In this document: piece after piece, positions 23,501 to 36,900 of the stretch
Position numbering within the stretch: position 1 is the stretch's first letter
How the letters are laid out: each line of letters begins with the position of its first letter
Origin: Trichoplusia ni
Lineage: Eukaryota > Arthropoda > Insecta > Lepidoptera > Noctuidae
Assembly (NCBI RefSeq): GCF_003590095.1
Contig: NC_039480.1
Coordinates: forward strand, 10,269,328-10,333,327
Reading direction: 5' to 3'
Length of the DNA stretch: 64,000 nt
Translations under genes and position numbers: made by a program
Notes under the pieces: model-generated
The model's database searches: none
Told to the model about the DNA's origin: nothing
What the model saw: the letters and a program-made list of their open reading frames with translations, nothing else

Positions 23501-25740
23501 TAAAGGCTTCTTTGTCAACATCAAGTTTTATGTTGTTGACCTTTGTACTGTATCATGCACATTATCTCATTCTTTCTAACCTAACATGTCAAACTACAAA
23601 CATAGTGAAATCTATGTTCTACACAACAGCAATGTACGGTTAGCATTCCTGCTAATAAACGGAGAGGGTTACCACGTGATTTACCATATCAATGTTATGG
23701 TGTTGTACAAACTCGACCCGGTTATTGGGTACCTGCTGGTGAGTGGGCTGGCCCGTACTAACTGACACCTGCGTGTTGTTGCTGTTGCCCTGGGCCGCCG
23801 CCAGCTCGGCCTGTTGACTGTGAGCCACAAGTGCTTCTGAAAATATTACTAAATTTATAATATCTATTTTTTGTGTCAACAGGTGGTGTAATTGCTAAAA
23901 AAGTCTATTTTGTTTTATAGGACAACTCCCACATTAAGGAATTGAAACTTTGTACTGCACCTGGTAAAATTAATTTATTAAGATAACAACTGTGGCACTT
24001 TCTCAGTATTCAACCAGCACTATAATGGCCACACAGTATTTAAGTCTGTACATTGGTAATTTTCGAGAATTTTCACACAACAAAAAGTTACATTATACAG
24101 ATATTTTAAATCAAATCACATATATTATGGAGTTACTTATACATCTATATATAGGTAAATTAAATATGATAAGCTCATTATAACCATTAAATAACTATGC
24201 AATAGTAATAACTAGATTTTACACTGATGATAAATAATTAACACATTGTTTATATTTTTATCTGTTTAGATAACAGCTATCAATATGTGACATTTTGGTT
24301 TTAATGAAGGGCATGTGAAAAAGATATGGTACATACTGTTTCCTGGGTAAATAATGTCAAATTTTAATCAATAATTATAAAAATTTCAATCTTGTGTCCC
24401 ATGTCATTATACATTATTTACTTTGACACACATCAACCATCCCAGAAGCACAATAGTGTGATCTATTAAGAAAGTTGTGTTCCACAATTGTATGGCAATA
24501 AAACTCAGTAAAATCAACCTACCATGAGTTTGGCCTGACTGTGTAGCAATGATTTGGGAGACAGGGATCTGCTGGCCACCAGCTGCAGACACCGTAACCT
24601 GAGACTGTCCAGCATGATGTCCCAGTATGATGTTTGGATCTCCATTTAATATACTGGCATGGGTTTGACCAAGATCCTGAAATATAACAAAGCTTATACT
24701 ATACACCAAACAATTATTGACTGGAATGTTAAATTTTATTTTCTGCTATTTTAAAGTGCTGTTAAGTCTTGTTAAAAATGTGTTTTACTGATTAAATGTC
24801 ATTCTGTAAGCATTTAACGTTTATGTAAAGATTTAGTAAATCAAACATGTTATCTTAGATGTGTAGACCCCAGGCTGTGAATTGTTGTTACTTCAACCTG
24901 TGTTGTGAATATTGCAACAGATCTAGGTTGATGATAATCTACAAACATTACTATCCTATTATCATAATTGTAGATAGCTCAAGTAAATTAGCATGTTTAT
25001 CATTCAATTTCTAGTAAATTATTATACCAAAAACTGGTAAACAACTATTTCTTTCCAATAAGCTATGCTCCAAAACATTTAAGTATAAGGTTTGAGCACT
25101 ATGAAAGTTGAGCAGGCCAATAAATACCTAGTGATTCAACTAAGTCAACATGACAATTTACATAAATTAGGTTAGCCTGCTAAAATATGTTCAATTTGAC
25201 AAAGACTTGTTTGTGACTAAAATATTTTTATATCAGTAATGGTTGGATTGAGGCTATAAGAGTTTGAACAAGTCCGATCAAAATGATTGCATGACTCACT
25301 TGCATATTGCATTGGTTCAGATGAAATTTCAAGATAGGTACAAAATAATGACGATTACTTAACTAAATTAACTAAGCCAAAACTCACCTGAACAGGTTTT
25401 CCATTTTCAATCCTTGCGCCTGCAGGTAGCCCGTACACAGAGACTTGCGGTATGGGCCCGGGAAATAAATTTGTAAACACCCAATATTTCGCAACACTAG
25501 ACAAAGCGACGTTCACAGCCGCTGAGTTTACTCGTAGATCAGTAGCTGATGTCGTGGCAGGCAAGTTATTTTGCTGCTGTTGCTGTGTAGATTGCACTCT
25601 TTGGTTCTGTGACTACAATTATATATAATTAGTAACCCAACAAGAAAAAAAAACAGCAAGAACTTAGAAACCATTCGCACCTCAGAAGTTCCCGGAGGCT
25701 GGCCACCACCCGTGTTCATATTATGGTGTTCCTGATTCAT
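14327..25740 (-). CDS. crol: Crooked legs (crol)-like C2H2 zinc finger protein, 20 fingers
   Basis: About 23 coding exons, start ATG at 25740, stop TAG at 14329-14327: 25740-25681, 25612-25388, 24676-24523, 23836-23685, 23145-23071, 22937-22926 (putative microexon), 21809-21657, 21062-20856, 20666-20499, 20408-20278, 20191-20094, 19984-19846, 19760-19609, 18483-18316, 17965-17738, 17455-17275, 16315-16148, 15949-15782, 15449-15282, 15195-15035, 14952-14802, 14676-14592, 14521-14327. The sum is 3,399 bases, about 1,132 residues, open throughout. Order: Gln-rich N-terminal third, 20 C2H2 fingers, acidic segment, Gly/Ala/Val-rich C-terminus. Repeated FTRKEHLTNHVRQHTGESPH units and a finger reading CGKSFPLKGNLLFH match Drosophila crol as I remember it. 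Family role: nuclear DNA-binding regulator, ecdysone-linked in flies. Orthology is inferred; a related multi-finger gene is the alternative. Confidence 0.88.
15510..15590 (-). repeat. Possible decayed tRNA-like SINE head in a crol intron
   Basis: On the minus strand an A-box-like CCAACTAGCTC is followed about 35 bases later by GGGTTCGAGGCCC, which fits a B box. It lacks a convincing cloverleaf, so a decayed SINE head is more likely than a tRNA gene. Confidence 0.35.
18043..18091. repeat. Perfect 22-bp inverted repeat in a crol intron
   Basis: Arms 18043-18064 and 18070-18091 are perfect reverse complements separated by five bases (TAATT). The transcript would form a 22-bp hairpin in the intron between the 168-base and 228-base finger exons. 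There is no coding sequence in it. Confidence 0.9.
21218..21532 (+). mobile_element. Short non-autonomous Helitron-like element in a crol intron
   Basis: The element begins TC (TCCTTCTACTATTACAAAGG) after an A and ends CTAG before a T, the Helitron pattern of 5' TC, 3' CTRR and insertion between A and T. A GC-rich potential hairpin, GCGGACGAAGTCGCGGGC, lies about ten bases before the end. A GATA-type microsatellite occupies about 21439-21475. It has no coding capacity. Related copies lie at 27131, 43443, 45258 and 60306. Confidence 0.65.
21865..22005 (+). mobile_element. Decayed tRNA-derived SINE in a crol intron
   Basis: A head with GGTTGAGTGTT and GGGTACAATTCCC in A-box and B-box positions is followed by a body sharing TTTGTGT, CCTGGG and ATGTATGTAT blocks with the SINE at 4138-4420. 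It is more mutated than that copy. Confidence 0.55.
22926..22937 (-). other. crol: Putative crol microexon with NAGNAG acceptor
   Basis: Twelve bases reading CAGGTCAGCGAG lie between a CAATCAG acceptor and a GTGAGA donor. Phase 0 on both sides adds Gln-Val-Ser-Glu, joining QQ to IQLTVSEDG. A second AG three bases later would give nine bases (Val-Ser-Glu). Skipping it keeps the frame, so its use cannot be decided from sequence alone. Confidence 0.5.
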
Positions 25741-25930
25741 ATTTAGTCCTTGTATAATCGTCAACTATAATATTTCACAAAACTATTTACAAATACATAA
25801 CATCTTTAAACTTTACGTATCGGCATTGTCATAATTTGACTGTCATCGAAATGGAGGCGCGGGGGACGCGACGGGCCGCCATTATGAAACTTAGCACACA
25901 AAAACATTTTCTTCCAACGACTTCAAACCA
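25741..25930 (-). promoter_or_regulatory. Likely crol 5' untranslated region and promoter
   Basis: A GC-rich patch at about 25850-25882 lies just upstream of the first ATG and contains CCGCCATTATG on the plus strand, a YY1/pleiohomeotic-like core. The GC rise against an AT-rich background is what one expects of an insect promoter. An additional upstream non-coding exon is possible. Confidence 0.45.
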
Positions 25931-27130
25931 CTATTTCTTCATGAAAAAACGTTAACCATGTCCAATAGAAAGAGACACAGTAAGTTACACAAAATTAACT
26001 TCAATTAAATAAACTTAATAAGAATTTAAAATCAAGGTATTCGATAAAACACATTTCCTATCTCGCACATCAACGAACGAATCAAACGAACGAAAGTTTT
26101 GTCACGGTCACAGTAGTGCCAACATGTGCATTTGCAACTAATTAGCAACAATGCAAAATTCATTATTTGTCAAATATAATTATAATTGTATAATTTTGGG
26201 TAGCATGTTATGGAAATCAATATCAACTTCGTCCATTATGTAATTACTGAGGAATTACAGCCAAATTTTGTAACAAGTTGAACGAACAGGTTCGGAATTA
26301 GATAAAAATGTTTGCCGATAGATGGCGTTATTACCAGTAACAACATTGCGACAACATGACGACATGAACGAATGAGTAAAACAGCGTTCACTTCACCATA
26401 AATCCTTCATTCAAATTTTAAGAAACTTCATACAAAAGTTTATAAAGCTCTTGCCCCTTTGTCTTGTAAAAATATTAACACACGGCAGTATGTAATTTAA
26501 ACTACTAATTCTCATATTTACTTATTAAAGCCTATGGCAATGGCGGGCACTCTCAACAGATCGCCCGCCGTTGACATAACCTAACCCGTTTTCGTTCAAA
26601 ATAAATAGTATCTAGCTAACGAAAATATACATACTATAAAATATAATATAATTAATTGGATTTTAACAAACCATTAGAAATTTATGAGTTAGCTAGTGAG
26701 GAAATGGTCCCTATAATCATGAAGGCGCCTGTTTATTGTACTGTTACAAATTTGCTTTCTTACAAATTGTTAAATGCCATTAGTTAAAGGCGTCCAAATC
26801 GAAAAAAAATAGAGGTTTATCAAAGGGAAAGCCGTTTAGGTTAAAATAAACTTGTTAGAAAATTTAGAACAGCAGGACGTGGGTAAGTAGATAAATGTGA
26901 GCCTACTGTTTAACCTCTGTCTTATCTGTCTGCCAATGGTTTGATGGAGAGCTATAGACACAGGTTTATAAGATCCAAGTACATATTCGACTCCAATTAT
27001 CCAGTACATTTTTTTTGGTAAAGCGTTAGATCCTCGTTCAGAATCATCCTCCACTTTAGTGTCAACTGTCAGACCTTTAGGCTGACTAATCCCAAAATCG
27101 CTGTGCTCCGCCAAGCTTATCAATCCTAAA
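25931..27130. other. Intergenic DNA upstream of crol
   Basis: No coding frame, RNA gene or recognisable repeat is supported. Confidence 0.5.
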
Positions 27131-27332
27131 TCCCTACTAATATTATAAATGCGAAAGTAACTCTGTCTGTCTGTAACGCTTTCACGTCTAAACCACTGAA
27201 CCGATTTTAATGAAATTTGGTACAAAGATAGATTGACCATGAGAAAGAACATAGGATAGTTTTAATCCCGGTCTTTTGAAGAGTTCTCTTGGAAACGCGA
27301 TATAACCGACCTCGACGCGGGCAAAAAGCTAG
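27131..27332 (+). mobile_element. Short Helitron-like element
   Basis: It starts TCCCTACTAATATTATAAAT after an A, continues with a segment typical of this repeat group (CACTGAACCGATTTTAATG), and ends CTAG before T, with GCGGGC just upstream. The 202 bases have no coding capacity. It is more divergent in the middle from the copies at 45258 and 60306, so it is likely a different subfamily. Confidence 0.65.
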
Positions 27333-28975
27333 TCCTTTATAATTAACCTTGTTTTTCTCCCAATACATTATAAAATAAATATGAATCACCACCACTATGA
27401 GAAAAAGTTTTTTTTTAACGTTTTGGTTAGCCTACAGCTTGACAATGACTTCGAAATCCTTTCACGATTCTCTATTCGCTAATTGGACATTCCAATTTTC
27501 CTGGAACTAGACCACGCGGAATGTGTACATTTCGGCGCCGTTTTGGATTATCCTTTCGGGCCCGTTTTCTAAAAATACTAACTGGCCCGCTTTAGGTACT
27601 CTAGCGAAAATGCAAGCAATGCTCATAACTTATTAAGTGTTCGCCCAATCTTTGCGCACTTTTTGAACTTCTACAAGCTGATATTATAATGTGCATCCGA
27701 GCCAATCGAATAAGACGTAAGAGCTCCATTTAAGTCAGCACTAAGTATTCTTCTCTGTATTCAGTGAATATGCAGTATGCACTAAAATAAGTTTTCCTTG
27801 TATCATTTAATACTGTTAATTGCGTACCGTGATGTTTTTAAAATATAATTTCAAATACAGAGATATTATGTACATTCTTCTTTTTCCAGGAGCTTAAATA
27901 TGCTGCCAAATTTATGTATAATATTCGGTGTAAAATGCCATACCATACCACACGCAAGATAAACAGAAAGATGTAGATCCCTTATTAATCCTTGCTTTCA
28001 CCTTTTCATGGCTTGATGCAAAAATATAGGTAATTATGAATTATACTCATCATCTATCTATAGGGATAGGTTTTAAGTGCAGAATGTTTTAAGTAAATAA
28101 ATATTGTAATTTGAAACTTCAGAAATTGGTAATAAAGGAAAGCGGCGACTTAAGCAATAGTTACCGTCTATAATTTCACTTGCTTTTTGGGCATATTCGC
28201 TCCCATACTTAAAAAAAGGTAATAGAAGAGAAAAATCCTTCAGTAGCATTCGTTTTGGAGCACATTTGGAAGGCTGTAAGCAATTTGTGTATCTACAAAT
28301 GTGAATAATAGAGTTACGCATGTTAAGAAAGAGAACTATGGTACGGAGTGAGTGTACAGACAGAAAATCTAAACAAATTTTGACTATTAAGATTTGAAGG
28401 TTTGAGCGGAAAAACATTTATATTTTATCAGCTAACATTACAGTTTTTTGGCATAACAGAAACATTCTAATTAAAAAAGCAACTAAAATATTATTTTCAA
28501 AACTCTTGAAACATGTAACTTTATCTAATATTTTTGTTAAAAAAATACATAATATAATAAATCATCACAAATCTACAATATTCAACTAGGTTTGGACTAT
28601 TCGGTAACCTATAACCTTGTGCCTGTAGGTAAATAAGTTTTATTATACCTACCTTTCTCTGTCGGGCATTTTTAGACTCAGATTAAAGCAATAAAGTCAT
28701 TGGTACATAGTGTTATATTTTGGATATAAAAAGGTAGGTACAAACCTATGAATATTATGAATTCAAAAAGTGACGAAAATTAATTAGACAAAATAACAGT
28801 ATTTAAATTTTTCATCTAGCTAGCCGGTGTACTGTAGGTGCTTAGGGCGATTATGGGACGAATTTAGCCGATTATTGTACCTACTAAATAACCAGATACT
28901 ACAACAAAAGGCCTGTTCTCAATACCACATCATCAAGATATTAGTCATGTAATCTAGTCCTAGTTACACAATAAA
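27333..28975. other. Intergenic DNA, nothing supported
   Basis: I see no gene, RNA or clear repeat. The longest open frame (about 114 residues on the minus strand near 28073-28417) has no recognisable motif and no supporting splice or start context. Confidence 0.5.
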
Positions 28976-29022
28976 TAAAATTTAATTTAATTTAATTTAA
29001 TTTAATTAAAATTTAATTTAAA
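28976..29022. repeat. (TTTAA)n microsatellite
   Basis: Five tandem TTTAA units followed by imperfect ones are seen directly. This probably has no function. Confidence 0.9.
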
Positions 29023-29254
29023 GACTGCTGTGGAAGAAAGACGCCGCTCTTCGTCGCGTAGCGTTCCGTCTCGCTTTATAGCTCATAGTTTAAAACAAAA
29101 CCGAAAATAACCCACAAGACAAATCATCTTAAGCAGAGTTTTAAAGACTCAGATGTAGAAATTGGTTTTCTTACCTGGCAATCTGGTTTCCGTAAAGCGA
29201 AGCTGAGAACTCTCTGGATTAAGTCATCAATATATTATATCATTGCGTTTCATT

Positions 29255-29345
29255 TGAGTATAATATTAGCAGATCGGTAATTCATCCTCGCTTTCACCCC
29301 AAAGTTTTTAAACGGCTCGACCGATTCTTATTGAATATGTCTAAG
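29255..29345 (+). repeat. Fragment of a Helitron-like repeat
   Basis: GAGTATAATATTAGCAG, CTTTCACCCC and CGGCTCGACCGATTCTTATTG follow the order of the 5' part of the element at 27131 but are strongly diverged; the 3' part is absent. Confidence 0.4.
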
Positions 29346-29559
29346 ACCAGTCGCACATAATTCGCCTTTAATACAAAGTAAACTTGTTTGAAATCGCTCA
29401 GGACTACGCTATGATTCCATAGTCAGACAGGTCACCTGGCAAACTTATAACACAGGGGATGAGGGCAGGCTGTTAGAACAAGTAGGTAGCAAATATTTTG
29501 TAATATAAAATTTATAAAAAAAAAATGTACATCGGAGTTCAAATAAAAGTGATTGGGCT

Positions 29560-29695
29560 AACTTCATAAATTTATGTGGGGCCAAATGACAACTATGGGA
29601 CGATAAATGAAAAAGGGATCAGAAATCCATCCTTCCAGGTGAAAGTTCTCAGGGTAACAAAAAATAATTATCCACGAATTGAGAAACTCCTCTTT
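29560..29695 (+). repeat. Dispersed repeat, copy 1
   Basis: Shares with 46118-46255 the ordered blocks ATGGGAC, a CATCC(T)TCCAG core, AAAGTTCT.AGG.AACAA and ACGAATTG.GAA..CCTC. The two copies are diverged but collinear. The family looks like part of a lepidopteran retroelement; I cannot name it. Confidence 0.5.
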
Positions 29696-30630
29696 TTTGA
29701 TGTCGCGATGTCGGTTGAAAATAGTGCGACAAAGCAAGTATAATAATAATACTTTTTTTTCTAGCCGTAATCAAACCTGTGACCCAGAGCGCAATACTTT
29801 TGTAGTTATCTGAAATGTTTCTTATTTGTGTAAATAAATAATATTTCAGTTGGGATATTTTTTTTATGAAATAATCCTAATGTTGGCAAAGTACGTGAAC
29901 ACCGTGATTCTAGACTAAAGGTTCAGTAAATCCCCTTAGGCGGTATAGTAGAAACGAAAATACTTACATAACGTACTGCGAAGTCCCACTTGACCACTGC
30001 AAGGTAGGACCTCTAACGTGTAGATCACCAATCCAAGTCGTAAACGCAACGGGAGTGACATTACTTCGCAGATTATCTTTTCAATTACGAGCATTTATTG
30101 CCTCTTCTCTTAAAGTAATAATTTTACTATCTAATTAACAATTTTAATCAATAGTTCTTGAAAACACGAGTAATTAACCAATATAAAATAATTTTTTTAA
30201 TTGGATTTAAAATAAAATTATAATAAAAAGTTACCTTCGAGAAATAATAACGTTATCCACAGCTGAAGATACTAAACGAAAAAACATACTTCTACCATAT
30301 AATTATTATTCTACATAAGCAATACCATTTTATATATCCGTTCCTAACGTCGCGATAGCCCAGAGAAAATCGAGGTCAACAGTAGACTTCAAAAAAACTA
30401 TTTACTTCCATATAATAACCTGACAAACACATAAATAACACAACAAGTAGGTATCTATACATAGAGTTCACATGTACTCCTTATTTACAATTTTGGTCAC
30501 CAATAGGAGAGGATTCAAAACTTCCGTAGGCGCTTACATTATGTTATGTGTTTTAGACCTTGTACAGGAGTACATTACGTAGGAAATCCTGGAGCAAGGA
30601 CCAAATGATAGCCCCTCGGTAGATCTGTGT

Positions 30631-30661
30631 GTATACCGCTACGCTCACCGTAGTGGTATAC
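30631..30661. repeat. 13-bp stem hairpin near a GC-rich patch
   Basis: GTATACCGCTACG at 30631-30643 pairs with CGTAGTGGTATAC at 30649-30661 with one G-T wobble and a five-base loop. It lies about 70 bases before a GC-rich region that may be a promoter. Confidence 0.7.
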
Positions 30662-30714
30662 GCCGGAACGAAGCGAAATACGTTTTTACTCAGTAATAAC
30701 TGCGAAGCTACACG

Positions 30715-30957
30715 GACCGCGCGCCTTTCCTCTCGCGTGCCGCGTAAACGTTTACGTTAACTTAGAAAAACTTAAAACAAATCGGTATTCGTTGATAATT
30801 TTATACTTAACCGTGAAAGTGTTGGGTTTATATATATTGTAAAGAACTTTGATTTATAGAACTGTTATCTCTCGGGTTATTCCGATTATTCACTCAGCTG
30901 TCATTTGTTTTGATTAGGAAACGTCAGTGTGCGTTGCCGGCCGGTCATCCATTGCAG
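30715..30957 (+). promoter_or_regulatory. Possible promoter and non-coding first exon (a)
   Basis: A GC-rich block (GCGCGCCTTTCCTCTCGCGT) at 30719 and a second one at about 30930 lie in AT-rich DNA, and the patch ends ATTGCAG followed by a GTATGT donor at 30958. No open frame is evident, so if transcribed it would be a 5' untranslated exon of a gene to the right. This is inference from composition and one splice site only. Confidence 0.3.
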
Positions 30958-30961
30958 GTAT

Positions 30962-33900
30962 GTACAATGTAAAATATGTATTGTTGAGAAGAAAGTGATT
31001 ACTATGACATTCAGTGGCACGCGCGGCGCGGCAAATGTTGATACTTCGGTAGTACTGGAAAATTTCTTTAAAATTAGGTACGCCATCAAGTCAGGCGTTA
31101 AGTGAAGGAAACGACTGTGGTTTTATACCACGAAATAGCATTAGAGATGAAATTTAATTTACTTTTATACTTGAATGAAAATGTACCTACTACTTTACTA
31201 TGAATAAGTTTAAAATAACCTTATACAAATTAAAACTATAAAAACTTTACAATCCACATTGTGTAGGGCGTGATTTCATTATGAAAACCAATGAGGCGGG
31301 TTTATTAATGAGATTCATTTGGTTTTTAATTGTTTTAAACAAATTTGTTATTCCGCTTGGCAATACATTTTTAACCTATTGAAATTAGCATTTAAAATAT
31401 TCACGATGAAGGCTTTTATACGAATAAGCCTGATGTTCAAAATAATAAATTGTTGATTTTGGTTTCTTGTAATAGATAATATTTATTCATATCAAACTAT
31501 TATTAAATCTGGTTACAATAAGTTATTAAGCTGAGAATTACTTTGTTAATAAATAGGGCGAAGTTTAGTCTGGGTCATCGGCCGAATTACACTTACTCTC
31601 TCATTTTAACCAATTATTTAATTAAATAATCATTGCAAACAACATTACTATTTGCGGTTTTTACTTATTTGTGAAGGTTTTATTAAAACTTTATGTTTAA
31701 TTTAAAGCTTAAAAACATCTGTTTGTTAAACAAACACGTTTCTTACTTAATTTTGCTTATTAATCTTTACATACATTGACGATGACTACGTAATTATTAT
31801 AAAATTAATAATCAAACTCATTATCTGGTAATGACTGAAAAACCTTCAAGAAATTTACTTCTTCTTAAGGTATTTTTCATTTAAACAACTAATTATATTA
31901 CATAATTATGTAATGCTGGCTAATTTAAACATTACCTGGACTTCAAAAATTATTAAAAATTATTGTGAAATTTAAAAAGTCGATGACAGTGTTCTCGAGT
32001 TTTAGCGGGAATAACGAACATCTATTTGAATATAAGTCCTTCTATGGATTATTTATGTAATAGGTTATATGCACATAAAACAGCAAAGAAAACACCATAA
32101 GGAACAACATTTTTACAGAACAGACGTATAAAGACGTTCCTTCTAATGAAATCTCTACCAGCCAACCGCGTCAGCAGATATCTACGTTAACAGTCGACAG
32201 TCCATAGCAAAAAACGAGACAAATTTTAAGACCACTCTTACCTCTATAAGTAAATATAATACACTTACTTACAATTTCTGCAAACGTAAGCGTTTGAGTT
32301 GAAATAAGTTTCAAGTCTAGAGCTTAGAAACATTAGTTTCCTTGTTCCAGTTGTGGACAACAATTTTTAATCTCCTACGGATATATTAAGGATGCAGTTA
32401 GCATTCTTGATATATCCGATATTAGTCAACATCTTAACACTTATAAGTTTATATTCAAATAAATATAATGTGCAAAAATATCATGTTTTGTAACTGTATA
32501 CGTCTTTGAGCACATTCCAGAATTGAATTACTTACCTTGAATCATAGAAAACGGTGAATTGATTAATATCGTTCTTCGGTGCCCTTTTCAAATCTTATAA
32601 CTTAATTATAGTTCAAAGTCAAGAAGGATAATAAGACATAGTATTGATAAATATTTAATAATGTTAACCATTCTATTCTTCGTTACATTTTAAATGCAAA
32701 AATGCGAGAACATAGAAGACGCAAATGTCTTAATACCAAACCTCCAATAAAAAGTCCTTCCCTACATTAAAAAGAAGATGCGTCAAAACATGTGATAGAA
32801 AAGAACAAGTTTGTTTAATAATCAGCTATCAATGAGAGTTCATTTGTATAAGAATTCGCAGAAACCTTGCGTGTGGACAAACTAATAACAGGCGGTGATT
32901 CAAATTGCAAAATAATGTAACGCAAATAACCTGTCTGAAACTAATACCCATGTAGACACTGGTTTTATTTCTAAACGCATTGCCAACTTGACAACACACT
33001 ACAATCTTATATCTATCTAACAATATTTATGTATGCTAATCTACTTCAATGACTTAGGTATGCTAATATAATAAAGCGGAAAAGTTCTCTGTTTGATTAA
33101 ACGCTTAAATGCCTGGAAAGACTAGACAATTATAAGTTTTTTTTTCAAGAACAACAACATAGGTTTTGTTAAAAAAAAACATCGGAAAATGAAAATGCGG
33201 AGATAGGTAAAATAAAAAGCTTTTAATTTCATTGATCGAGATATGCCTAACATAACATTGTTGGTTTTTTTTTCTATCAGACTAGTTCGGACTTAACCGG
33301 AGTTCTTAGTCATGATCCGACGGGGCGGCAAAGTCGCGAGACTAACTGTTCGACTGATAAAAACTCGGGTCTAAAACTAGTCAGGCAATCCCAAAAGCGA
33401 GTAAATTGTTGCATCATTTAAATATGAACCGCCCTCAAGAAAGTCGTTATAAAATACATCTATATTATTTAACTAAAACAACAATTCAGATTATTAGGTA
33501 AAGTAACTCTACCGTGATGTTTCAGCTGAATAGATTTTAATGAATACACAACAGCGTACAATAACATACCAATACTGGTAACCGACAGATTTCATACTAA
33601 TTAATGCACTGGGTTTAGGGAAATAACTGTGAAACAAACACAACTCTATCATTTAAAAGGTAAACTAGTTCTGGTGACAAGGTTACATCTTAAAATCATA
33701 ATAAAAAAGGAAAATATACGTACAATTGTACGTAATGCACCTGTACAACGTAACAACATAGTGTGCCTTTGGAGGTTATATGAGGTTATTTTGACATTTT
33801 AGTTAAATGCATTAAAAGGATTCGTATATGTAATCTCCCTGAGAAATGTAACTTGTGTGCTGCATTTAAGCTTGACAGATTGGCTTGCTTTTGAATTACT

Positions 33901-36900
33901 ATGGCTCCACGAATCACAAACTTGAATACTGGTAAACTTGAATCCGAAAACCAATAGCGAATTATAAGGTTCGGATTTTAAAACTGTTGTCATAAAGTAC
34001 AATTTTATAACTCTGGGTTTCAAAGAGTTCTTTCAAGAAATTATAAAGACTAGATCCTTGTTCCGTATAGATATCCATTCTTATTGAGTATGTAGATATA
34101 GCATAGTTGTTTATCTTCCCTCATAAAAACATATTATGGACTGAACGCCATGGGGCATCTGGAACGGCCATCGTAAATACCGCAGGGCTAAAGTGTCGCA
34201 AGTGAAAATAAGAGTTCAGGGGTGTAATGTTATTTTGGTGATTTGAAACAAAAGGTCAATATGACCTTTTGTTAATAGACAGGTATTCATATGACAAACA
34301 AGTTTCGATTCACTTTTGTTTTTTTATACAGAAGTAGGATTTTGGTAAGCAAGTCAGTGCATCTCTAACTATTTAGATTTATGTGCACTAGCAGTAATTT
34401 GGATAATACCTGCTGTGTCTATAAAGAGTTTGGAATTAGAAATTGAGGAGTGCTTTGTCATTTCATCTTCTCATCATCTACCAGATCCTTTATATAAGTA
34501 AGATTACAATTTGAATTGAGAATAAGACTTTGAAAGCATAAATTCACATTCTGTTATTTTTATAACGACTTCTGTTCCACAAGACTTAATTGGATAGTAC
34601 ATGAAATACATAACGTGTTACTAAAGCGCATACAATTACTGCCGACTAATACATATAATTTGAATAACTGGGCTAGTCATACATAACTATGTTCCGTCCA
34701 ATGGAGCATGATATTAGAAAACGAAAGGAAATCAATTCATATTTATTATTTTAAAGCTTCATTTCAACTAACATATAATTGAATCTCGATAACTTAATCA
34801 ATTGCATGCACAAAATACCTCAGCATTACTTGATGTACAAGTAAAATTATCAAACGTACTAAATGATTTTTCGATTGAAACGAATTAAAAATTCATTAAT
34901 GCATTGCAATTTCATCGGCCGACTATTTCAACGTATAATACCGTAAGAATAATTGATTTTAGTTTATAAGCTAGCTCGGTTTGTTTCAGTAATGCCATTG
35001 CGTAATCAAAAGCATATAGCTGGTTACAATGGCACCCTGGTGCAGTTATAAACACGACGGCTTGCTGTTTACAAATTGTTGCATTACTAGCAATTTCACG
35101 ATCGTTCGATACATTTTGATTGTTCTAATTATGGTGAATTTCTTTCACTCGGACCTGCCCTCCTTCATCATACTAAAACGGCTTTATTACTGCTTTTCGC
35201 CAGTATAACAGGCGTTGATCGAAGTGAACGACTGAACGCATAAAAATAAGTCCGAAACTCATAAATACTGTTTTCCTATGATTGATCGCATTTGTAAGCA
35301 TGAAACAAACTTGTATGCAATTTCAAATTACATCATCCAGCGATAGCTGAAAATCCATTATAATGGTGATTTTAGATAGGTACGAAATATGGCCGCGTAT
35401 ATACGTCATAATTGTATTATTCGGTTGTTAAATATTCCTGCATATTGAATCAGGTAAATATTTTATGGCTCATCAAACTAGGCATCGTCCACCTCATAAT
35501 TACTAACTTAGCTGTTATCATTTTAGCTATTATGTGGAAAATCGAAAGAGCTTTTCTAGGCAACAGTTTTATACAAATAATTAAATATAAAATTAATAAT
35601 TTAAATCGTAAAATTAAATCCTTTCAGCCACTCAACTTAATTTTAAACTTGTAAAACTAAATCTTTTGTCATTCGGTTTAATTAAAATATTTGTTTGTTC
35701 CGCTTTTGTTATAGCTGTAGCAAGAAAGATTCTTGCTACGTTAGTACAACAAGAACAAGTAGAAACACCTTTATAACTGTTTCTGCAGTGCATGTATCAT
35801 TAACTTATTTTCTGCTTAATGAAAAGAACGTTAAATACTGAGGTTGCATATCAAACACACAATTTTTTTCATGTTCCATTTCCGACAAGTAAATTGTGGT
35901 GTCTATGGTGCAATTAGACCTCCTTGGTTGCTACTTAGTGTCGGATGATATGCTATGAGGTGGAGAAATGAGTTCTAATTATCCTGTTCGTTCAAACATC
36001 ACGAGTTTTCATAGTTTGGTACTTACGCTGTATATTGGTTCACTGGTTTCATTGGTCGTTTCACAAGCTTATAGAAAATGTTTATTATTATTGCAAACAA
36101 GGTGAGCTTGACACTATCCTACGCTTGAGGCCGACATAGGGCTTAATTACACTTGGTCGTAGGCGTTTGAATGGCGGATGGAGGTTTGGCGTAATACAGC
36201 GATAGTTAATTTTACACAATATTTTACTCGGTTACTTGTAGAACTGATTTGATAAAAAAATCGAAATTGTTAATATAAATATCATTAAAAGGCTATTTCA
36301 CAATTTTTGTCCTTGATTAAGTAAGGTGATTTCAGTTTATGCAGTTACATTCAACTAGCTTTTATTGTAATTCTTCTGCGTTTAGGACTTAATAGTTTAA
36401 TTCCGTCGATTATATTCGATACGATCTATAATAATATGTATATCAATCTAAAAAGTTGCTGCCTCCATTTATTTGTGGCAAACCAAAGGGAAAAACATGG
36501 TAAAAAATCGTATTGCCTATTAATTTCATGACGCATTTATTAACCTTCAAGTCATTAACGTTTAATGGCATCTCAAAATACGATTTTTAATGTAAATACT
36601 TTAGTATCACAGGCATAGGCTTATAGTTTAAAAGTTAAGCCAAATCAAGCTATTGTGGTGGAAAGTGAAAACGGGAGTGTGTTTTGCGGATGGATTTTAA
36701 ATGCTTTATCAGTTTTCTGCTACTAACTACAGTTCTGTATTAAAACAACTTTTTGAATAAAACCTTTTTTTGATTAACATAAGACTGGCATAATCGAACA
36801 CAAAGTTTAGTGTATTCGGTATTTAAAAGAAATAAAAGGATTAAAAATAGAAGAGCCAGAATGCTTTTTATGTAAGTAAAGTTCACACAGTATATGAATG

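Noticed and set aside
28976..29240. A minus-strand exon ending at a GTAAGA donor near 29175
   Set aside because: GC-richer sequence with one splice-like site, but no open frame matching a family and no acceptor partner.
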